NCBI GenBank assembly: GCA_023442085.1
Contig: JAEZMT010000236.1
Location: forward strand, 1 to 13,863
DNA from: Pseudomonadota bacterium
GTDB taxonomy: Bacteria; Pseudomonadota; Alphaproteobacteria; Rhizobiales; Xanthobacteraceae
Length of the DNA stretch: 13,863 nt
Reading direction: 5' to 3'
Part shown: positions 7,128 to 13,863 of the stretch, piece after piece
How positions within the stretch are numbered: position 1 is the first letter of the stretch
How the letters are laid out: every line of letters begins with the position of its first letter
Program-made: the position numbers and the translations under genes
Notes under the pieces: model-generated
Told to the model about the DNA's origin: nothing
Seen by the model: only the letters and a program-made list of their open reading frames with translations
Databases searched by the model: none

Positions 7128-8024
7128 TCAGCTAGAGGAGGTGAAGGGACGGGCGGAGGCCAGCACCTCGGGATCGGCCACGGCGCGACCGACGATGGCG
7201 GTGACACGCTCCGGCTCGAACGGCCTGAGCGTGGAAATGAGGCGAACGGGCGCGGTATCGGGCAGGGCCGCCGCCGGGCCGATGAGCTGCGTCACCCGCC
7301 GGGCGATGGCGGGGGCAGGGTCGAGCCATGTGACGGACCACGGCGCGAGGCGCTCGAAGCGGTCCACCAGCAGCGGATAATGGGTGCAGGCGAGCACCAC
7401 CGTGTCGGTGCGCCGGCCATCGGCGGAGACGAAGCAGGGCGCGATCTCGGCGGCGATGTCGGCATCGTCCACCGGATCGCCGGCCATGGCCGCCTCGGCG
7501 AGGCCGGCCAGCCGGTCGCTCGGCACGAGGGCCACGTCGCAGCCCTGCGCGAACTCGCGCACGAGACCCGCCGTATAGTCCCGCCGGACGGTACCGGGCG
7601 TGGCGAGCACGCTCACGCGCTTGGTGCGGGAGGTGATGCACGCCGGCTTGATGGCCGGCACGGTGCCGATGAAGGGCAGCGCATGGCGCGCGCGCAGGCT
7701 CGGCAGCGCCAGCGTGGAAATGGTGTTGCAGGCGATGATGACGAGATCGGGCGCAACGTCCGCGATCAGCCGGTCCACCACATGGCCGACCCGCTCCAGC
7801 ATCACGTCATCGGGGAGCGCGCCATACGGAAAGGCCGCGTCGTCCGCCGCATAGACAAGCCGCGCGTCCGGCCGGGCCTTCGCCACCTCCCGGAAGACGG
7901 TGAGGCCACCCACCCCCGAATCGAACACGAGAATGGTCGGCGCGACATCCGGCAGGGACGCGGTCGCGGGCAATTGGGCGGCGAGGGAGGTCACGGCGGA
8001 ACTCTCGATGGCAGCGTGTGCCAT
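7128..8024 (-). CDS. murI: Glutamate racemase
   Basis: Converts L-glutamate to D-glutamate for peptidoglycan precursor synthesis in the cytoplasm, without a cofactor. The 298-residue protein carries FDSGVGGLTV (34-43), and the two catalytic cysteines are in IIACNT (C99) and ACTHYPLL (C213). The N-terminus is about 25 residues longer than the compact enzymes. ATG 8024 has a good GAGGA Shine-Dalgarno 7 nt upstream, so the extension appears real. The lytic transglycosylase gene follows after 16 bp on the same strand. Divergent from it is the ModE-like regulator. No convincing -35/-10 pair for murI was found in the 155-bp gap, although a perfect 8-bp inverted repeat lies there. Confidence 0.95.
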   Translation of the reverse strand: MAHAAIESSAVTSLAAQLPATASLPDVAPTILVFDSGVGGLTVFREVAKARPDARLVYAADDAAFPYGALPDDVMLERVGHVVDRLIADVAPDLVIIACNTISTLALPSLRARHALPFIGTVPAIKPACITSRTKRVSVLATPGTVRRDYTAGLVREFAQGCDVALVPSDRLAGLAEAAMAGDPVDDADIAAEIAPCFVSADGRRTDTVVLACTHYPLLVDRFERLAPWSVTWLDPAPAIARRVTQLIGPAAALPDTAPVRLISTLRPFEPERVTAIVGRAVADPEVLASARPFTSSS

Positions 8025-8083
8025 GGCTTATCCTCAATGGCGCGGGCGAGATTGTGACGGGCGCATCGTAAAGGAAGGGTGAG

Positions 8084-8108
8084 CGCGGAGGCGGCTTCCT
8101 CCTCCGCG
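8084..8108. repeat. Perfect inverted repeat between divergent murI and ModE-like gene
   Basis: CGCGGAGG (8084-8091) and CCTCCGCG (8101-8108) are perfect 8-bp arms around a 9-nt spacer in the only intergenic DNA separating the two divergent genes. It could be an operator for the adjacent regulator or an mRNA hairpin in the murI leader. No family motif is recognised. Confidence 0.4.
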
Positions 8109-8139
8109 GCCATGGACCGGCGACAAGGCGGCCCGCCGT

Positions 8140-8165
8140 TTGTTAAGCTGCGCAGGGCGTATACA
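8140..8165 (+). promoter_or_regulatory. Possible promoter of the ModE-like regulator
   Basis: TATACA at 8160-8165 is a good -10 hexamer. TTGTTA (8140-8145) is a passable -35, but the 14-nt spacer is short. A start site near 8172 would leave a leader of only about 8 nt before ATG 8180, so the mRNA would be nearly leaderless with GAGGG at its very 5' end. This would also exclude GTG 8168 as the start codon. Confidence 0.3.
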
Positions 8166-8179
8166 GCGTGCGAGGGTCC

Positions 8180-8536
8180 ATGGCGTCGCTGAGCTTGCGA
8201 ATCGATCTTGCGGCCGGAGGCCGGCTCGGCCCCGGCAAGATCGAGCTTCTGGAGAAGATCGCCGCCCTCGGCTCCATCTCGGCGGCGGGGCGCGAGATGG
8301 ACATGTCCTATCGCCGGGCGTGGGAACTGGTGGAAGAACTGAACGCGCTGTTCCCCGCCCCGCTCGTCTCGGCCCGCTCCGGCGGCAGGCATGGCGGCGG
8401 CACGGCGCTGACGCCGCTGGGGGAAGCCGTCGTCGCAAACTACCGCGCCATCGAGAGAGCCGTTGATGCGGCCACGCGCGCGGCCGTGGCCGAGCTGGAG
8501 GCGGAACTCGCCGCCACGCCCACCGCCGCCGAGTAG
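8180..8536 (+). CDS. ModE-like winged-helix regulator, single DNA-binding domain
   Basis: A 118-residue LysR/ModE-type winged helix protein. The N-terminus (LSLRIDL, then LGPGKIELLEKIAALGSISA) and MSYRRAWELVEELN are characteristic of the DNA-binding domain of ModE, the molybdate-responsive repressor. The protein stops after an Ala/Glu-rich helix; the two molybdate-binding (MOP) domains of full ModE are absent, so it may sense nothing directly or work through another signal. ATG 8180 fits the usual family start; GTG 8168 would add MRGS. No molybdenum transport or cofactor genes are in the window. It is convergent with ccmB, 6 bp between stops, and divergent from murI. Regulation of either neighbour is only a possibility. 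Confidence 0.85.
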   Translation: MASLSLRIDLAAGGRLGPGKIELLEKIAALGSISAAGREMDMSYRRAWELVEELNALFPAPLVSARSGGRHGGGTALTPLGEAVVANYRAIERAVDAATRAAVAELEAELAATPTAAE

Positions 8537-8542
8537 GCCGTC

Positions 8543-9214
8543 CTAACTCCGCGCCGCCCGGAGCGCCGCCGCGGCCGCCACGGGCCCGAGCACCAGCGCG
8601 AACAAAGCGAGCCCCGCCAGCACCCGGAACGGCGTGCCGAACGGCACCGGGCCCGTCACCGCCGCTTGAGTCGCGGAGACGGCGAAGATCAGCACCGGAA
8701 TGGTGAGCGGGATCACCAGCACCGCGATCAGGAGCCCGCCGCGCCGAAACGCCCCGGCGAAGGCCGCGCCGATGAGGCCGAGGAAGGTCACGGCCGGCGT
8801 GCCGACCAGCAACGTGAGCACCACCGCGCCGATGGCGGCGGGCTCAAGATTCAGCATCAGCGCCAGCACCGGCGCGGCCAGCACCAAAGGCAGGCCGGTG
8901 GCAAGCCAGTGGGCGAGGCCTTTGGCGGCCGCGGTGAGCTCCAGCGGCAGAGCGGAAAGCGAGAGCGCATCGAGGGAGCCGTCCTCCGCGTCGGCGGCGA
9001 ACAGGCGTTCCAGGCCGATGAGGCTTGCGAGGAGCGCGCCGATCCACAGGATGGCCGGGCCGATGCGCGCCAGCAGCACGAGATCCGGCCCCACCGCGAA
9101 CGGCACCACCGTCACCACGCTGAGGAAGAACACCACGCCCAGCCCCGCGCCCCCGCCGGAGCCCAGCGATAGCGCCAGATCCCGGCGCACGATGGCAAGG
9201 AAGGCGGCGATCAT
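8543..9214 (-). CDS. ccmB: Heme exporter protein CcmB
   Basis: Integral membrane subunit of the CcmAB(C) ABC complex of cytochrome c maturation system I, which releases heme-loaded CcmE on the periplasmic side. The 223-residue protein has the CcmB N-terminus (IVRRDLALSL), an LERLFAADAEDGSLD loop that is conserved in the family, and about six hydrophobic helices. Its ATG overlaps the ccmA stop by 4 bp (9211-9214), so translation is coupled. ccmC and ccmD, often next in line, are absent: the gene ends 6 bp from the convergent ModE-like gene. Confidence 0.94.
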   Translation of the reverse strand: MIAAFLAIVRRDLALSLGSGGGAGLGVVFFLSVVTVVPFAVGPDLVLLARIGPAILWIGALLASLIGLERLFAADAEDGSLDALSLSALPLELTAAAKGLAHWLATGLPLVLAAPVLALMLNLEPAAIGAVVLTLLVGTPAVTFLGLIGAAFAGAFRRGGLLIAVLVIPLTIPVLIFAVSATQAAVTGPVPFGTPFRVLAGLALFALVLGPVAAAAALRAARS

Positions 9215-9822
9215 GCTCCAACCCCTCCCAGCCGCAGTTCATCCGTCTCGCCGAGGTCGAGCGGCGCGTGGGTGGCGGCGATGAGGAGGCCTCCGTCGGC
9301 AAGATGGGCACGTCCGAAGGCGGCGAAGCGGGCCTGCGCCTTCACATCCAGCGCCGTGGTCGGCTCGTCCAGCACCCAGATCGGACGCTTCGCGACGAGA
9401 AGGCGGGCAATCGCGAGGCGGCGCTTCTGGCCGGCGGAGAGCACCTGCGCGCGGAGCCGCCCAAGGCCGCCGAGGCCCACCTCCTCCAGCGCCTCCTCCA
9501 CCTGAAGTCCGCCGCCGCCCAGCACAGTGCGCCAGAAGGCGAGGTTGTCAGCGACCGTGAGCGCGCCCTTCACCGCATCGTCGTGCCCGAGATAATGCAG
9601 GTGCTCGGCCACGGACTCACCGCTCCCATCCAGGCGTACCATCCCCGCGGTGGGCGCCAGCAGACCGGCGAGGATGCGCAGCAGCGAGGATTTGCCGGCG
9701 CCGTTCGGCCCGACCACCACCAGCGCCCGGCCGGCTTGCGCTGACACGGCGAGCCCCTCGAAAAGGAGCCGGAATCCTCTCCGGCAGGAAAGGTTATCCC
9801 CTACCAGCGCCTTGACAGTCAT
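9211..9822 (-). CDS. ccmA: Heme ABC exporter ATP-binding protein CcmA
   Basis: ATPase of the system I cytochrome c maturation exporter, a cytoplasmic partner of CcmB. The 203-residue protein has Walker A GPNGAGKSS (38-46), the ABC signature LSAGQKRRLAIARLL starting at 128, Walker B IWVLDEPT ending at 155, and the switch histidine in ATH (185). ATG 9822 is chosen because the conserved domain starts right after it and AGGGG precedes it; an upstream TTG at 9858 would add 12 unlike residues. It is divergent from acnA with a 176-bp gap. ccmB follows with a 4-bp overlap. Confidence 0.95.
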   Translation of the reverse strand: MTVKALVGDNLSCRRGFRLLFEGLAVSAQAGRALVVVGPNGAGKSSLLRILAGLLAPTAGMVRLDGSGESVAEHLHYLGHDDAVKGALTVADNLAFWRTVLGGGGLQVEEALEEVGLGGLGRLRAQVLSAGQKRRLAIARLLVAKRPIWVLDEPTTALDVKAQARFAAFGRAHLADGGLLIAATHAPLDLGETDELRLGGVGA

Positions 9823-9845
9823 GCGTTGCCGACCCCTGCCTTTTG

Positions 9846-9856
9846 GTGCATTGCAC
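9846..9856. promoter_or_regulatory. Palindrome upstream of ccmA
   Basis: GTGCATTGCAC is a perfect 11-nt dyad (5-bp arms around one base) located 24-34 bp before the ccmA ATG, inside the divergent ccmA-acnA region. Its size and position suit a repressor operator, but I do not match it to a known site such as Irr (ICE), RirA or FNR/FixK boxes. Confidence 0.3.
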
Positions 9857-9874
9857 ATTCAACGCTGTTATCGC

Positions 9875-9903
9875 ATGACCGCGCTTTGAAATGGCTCTAT
9901 AAA
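9875..9903 (+). promoter_or_regulatory. Probable acnA promoter
   Basis: A -10 hexamer TATAAA at 9898-9903 is preceded, with an ideal 17-nt spacer, by ATGACC at 9875-9880 (4 of 6 matches to TTGACA). A transcript starting near 9910 would have a leader of about 90 nt before the GTG start of acnA. It is the best promoter match seen in the window. Confidence 0.6.
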
Positions 9904-9924
9904 GCCCGCAGCCGCGCCGTCCAA

Positions 9925-9960
9925 GGTGGTGGAGAAAAGACCTCCACCGTCGCAGGAGGT
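9925..9960 (+). promoter_or_regulatory. acnA leader with two mutually exclusive hairpins and an orphan Shine-Dalgarno
   Basis: Arm A GGTGGAG (9928-9934) pairs with CTCCACC (9942-9948) around a 7-nt loop. The same middle strand, as ACCTCC (9940-9945), can instead pair with GGAGGT (9955-9960) around a 9-nt loop. The two stems share 9942-9945 and cannot coexist. The last arm is also a perfect AGGAGGT Shine-Dalgarno (9954-9960), yet no ATG, GTG or TTG follows at normal spacing. The true acnA start is 38 nt further on. No known riboswitch class is recognised. Confidence 0.35.
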
Positions 9961-9998
9961 GCTGTTTCGGTCGATCATCGAACCGGAGTTTTCCAGCC

Positions 9999-12695
<2,697 letters not shown>

Positions 12696-12733
12696 TCGTT
12701 TGGCGCTTTCAGGGCGCTGACGGAACCGTGATG

Positions 12734-12767
12734 AACGCCGGCCCGATGCCTGTCGGGCCGGCGTTTT
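12734..12767 (+). terminator. Intrinsic terminator of acnA
   Basis: A perfect 13-bp stem, AACGCCGGCCCGA (12734-12746) with TCGGGCCGGCGTT (12753-12765), and a 6-nt loop, runs into TTTT (12764-12767). It lies 38 bp after the acnA stop codon. The T tract is short, but the stem is exceptionally stable. Confidence 0.92.
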
Positions 12768-12875
12768 CGCGTCTTGGGGTGGCTGAAAGATACCGCCCCG
12801 CACCCCTTTGTGACTGGAGTGCGCTGCGTCAGTCCGCTATCTCGGGGACACATTCCAACAACCCCATTGCGCCCG

Positions 12876-13607
12876 ATGATGTTGAACCGCTCCGCCCTTG
12901 CGCTCGTCCTTGCCCTCGCCGCCTCCCCGGCGCTGGCGCAGACCCAGCCGAAGGTGGTGGTGGAGCTTTTCACGAGCCAGGGCTGCGCCTCCTGCCCCCC
13001 CGCCGACGCCTTGCTGAACGATCTCGCCAAGGATCCGCAGGTGCTCGCACTGACCCTCTCGGTGGACTACTGGGACTATGTGGGCTGGAAGGACACCCTC
13101 GCCCTCCACGGCCATTCCCTGCGCCAGAAGGCCTATGCCGAGCAGCGGCCGGACAAGAAGGTCTACACCCCCCAGATGGTCATCGACGGGCAGATCGCCG
13201 CCAAGGGCAGCGACCGTGCTGCGGTGCAGCGCGCCGTCATGACCGCCCGCGCCTCCGGCGGCCTCTCCCTCCCGGTCGAGGTGAAGCGCGAGGGCGAGGA
13301 TATCGAGATCACCCTGCCCCAGCCCCTCTCCATCGCCGATGGCGCCGAGGTGTGGGCCTGCCCCGTCGCCCGCGCCCAGACGGTCTCCATCGGCCGCGGC
13401 GAGAACGGCGGTCGCAACGTGACCTACGCCAATGTGGTGCGCGGCTGGACCCGCGTTGCCCGCTGGCAGGGGGACGCCCGCACTTTCAAGGTGCCGCTGA
13501 AGGACATCCACCGCGACGGCAGCGACGCGGTGGCGGTGATGGTGCAGACGGGCACCCCAGCCGCCCCCGGCCAGATCGTCGGCGCGACCCTCTTTCCTCT
13601 CGACTGA
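12876..13607 (+). CDS. DUF1223 family exported thioredoxin-like protein
   Basis: A 243-residue secreted protein of the DUF1223 family, whose function is not established. A Sec signal peptide (hydrophobic LALVLALAASPALA) is probably cleaved after residue 21. The mature part begins with a beta strand and ELFTSQGCASCPPAD, holding C37 and C40 in a CASC redox-like motif on a predicted thioredoxin fold, followed by SVDYWDYVGWKD, which is conserved in the family. I chose ATG 12876 (12879 is equally possible) because the signal peptide begins there; an upstream GTG-type frame start at 12774 would bury it behind 34 unlike residues and lies right after the acnA terminator. No good Shine-Dalgarno or promoter was found in the 108-bp gap. 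Confidence 0.88.
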   Translation: MMLNRSALALVLALAASPALAQTQPKVVVELFTSQGCASCPPADALLNDLAKDPQVLALTLSVDYWDYVGWKDTLALHGHSLRQKAYAEQRPDKKVYTPQMVIDGQIAAKGSDRAAVQRAVMTARASGGLSLPVEVKREGEDIEITLPQPLSIADGAEVWACPVARAQTVSIGRGENGGRNVTYANVVRGWTRVARWQGDARTFKVPLKDIHRDGSDAVAVMVQTGTPAAPGQIVGATLFPLD

Positions 13608-13644
13608 CGCTCTCGACGCAGTCGGCACTCTCCCGAACGGCCAT

Positions 13645-13670
13645 CGAACCGGCCTGAACGGCGCGGTTCG
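13645..13670 (+). repeat. Hairpin downstream of the DUF1223 gene
   Basis: CGAACCG (13645-13651) pairs with CGGTTCG (13664-13670), extended inside by GCC/GGC with one bulged G. It lies 37 bp after the stop codon. There is no T tract, so it is only a candidate transcript end. The same CGAACCGGC word recurs at 13855-13863. Confidence 0.4.
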
Positions 13671-13736
13671 GCGCAGCTGAATCGCTCTCGACTCACCTCT
13701 TCGATTCGACACGGGCCGCGGCCTGTCGCGCGGGCC

Positions 13737-13766
13737 AAAAAAAAGGCCATCCGCTGGGGATGGCCT
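13737..13766 (-). terminator. Minus-strand intrinsic terminator for a gene beyond the right edge
   Basis: On the minus strand, AGGCCATCC (13766-13758) pairs with GGATGGCCT (13752-13744) around a 5-nt loop, and eight T residues (complement of A8 at 13737-13744) follow. Only the minus direction has a T tract. It therefore ends a transcript coming from the right, convergent with the DUF1223 gene. No coding sequence for it is identified in the last 97 bases; a TGA at 13854-13852 on that strand could be its stop. Confidence 0.88.
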
Positions 13767-13798
13767 GCATCGGGGGTCTGAAGTCGGTGCGTAGCCTG

Positions 13799-13863
13799 GC
13801 CGGTTCGGATGCACCCCGGGGGGCTGGGGGGCTGGGATAGACCGGAGCGCCTCACGAACCGGC
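13799..13863. repeat. 9-bp inverted repeat at the right edge
   Basis: GCCGGTTCG (13799-13807) and CGAACCGGC (13855-13863) are perfect 9-bp arms separated by 47 nt that include long C and G runs. The structure is not a tRNA: the spacing is too short and no CCA or cloverleaf arms fit. It may be part of an RNA or a repeat continuing beyond the window. Confidence 0.35.

Noticed and set aside
5789..7135. 448-codon plus-strand frame opposite the transglycosylase
   Set aside because: Shadow of a gene with catalytic motifs, a signal peptide and a ribosome site; the shadow has none and would run through the rpmG terminator.
6921..8057. 378-codon plus-strand frame opposite murI
   Set aside because: Arg/Gly/His-rich shadow of glutamate racemase, which has both catalytic cysteines in place.
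9823..9998. Iron-response (Irr ICE, RirA) or FixK boxes between ccmA and acnA
   Set aside because: I looked for the known dyads and found none with convincing matches; only the unassigned GTGCATTGCAC dyad stands out.
13799..13863. Possible tRNA-like fold from the 9-bp inverted repeat at the right edge
   Set aside because: Only 65 nt, no D, anticodon or T-arm, no CCA end, and long C/G homopolymers between the arms.

Overview
This window reads as ordinary core chromosome of a high-GC alphaproteobacterium. The likely group is Hyphomicrobiales (Rhizobiales), perhaps near Xanthobacter/Azorhizobium. That placement is inference from protein style, strong G/C bias at third codon positions, a ccmA/acnA divergent pair and an rnr-DUF983-NUDIX-MFS-rpmG run; no 16S or other decisive marker is present. 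I see no phage, transposase, CRISPR array, rRNA or tRNA, and no convincing new biological system. The more unusual material is non-coding.

Left part (1-5804, + strand). About 377 bases without a confident gene include a compound palindromic element (154-317). Then come RNase R (rnr, probable TTG start at 378), a DUF983 zinc-ribbon membrane protein, a NUDIX hydrolase with an expanded box, and a YcaD-like MFS transporter. These are closely spaced or nearly coupled and look like one transcription unit. rpmG (ribosomal protein L33) follows with its own TTGACA element and a very clear intrinsic terminator at 5776-5804.

Middle part (5843-8536). murI (glutamate racemase) and a Tat-type secreted lytic transglycosylase (SLT_2/MltB family with a peptidoglycan-binding domain) form a 16-bp-spaced minus-strand operon, joining a wall-precursor enzyme and a wall-cutting enzyme. 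Divergent from murI is a one-domain ModE-like winged-helix regulator lacking the molybdate-binding domains.

Right part (8543-13863). ccmA and ccmB (heme exporter/cytochrome c maturation ABC proteins) overlap by 4 bp on the minus strand, with no ccmC next to them. Divergent from ccmA is acnA (aconitase), preceded by a recognisable promoter and a leader of about 90 nt. That leader has two mutually exclusive hairpins and an orphan perfect Shine-Dalgarno sequence. acnA ends in a textbook terminator. A periplasmic DUF1223 thioredoxin-like protein follows. At the right edge a minus-strand terminator (hairpin plus T8) implies a gene or RNA entering from beyond the window. Most other long open frames are shadows caused by high GC.
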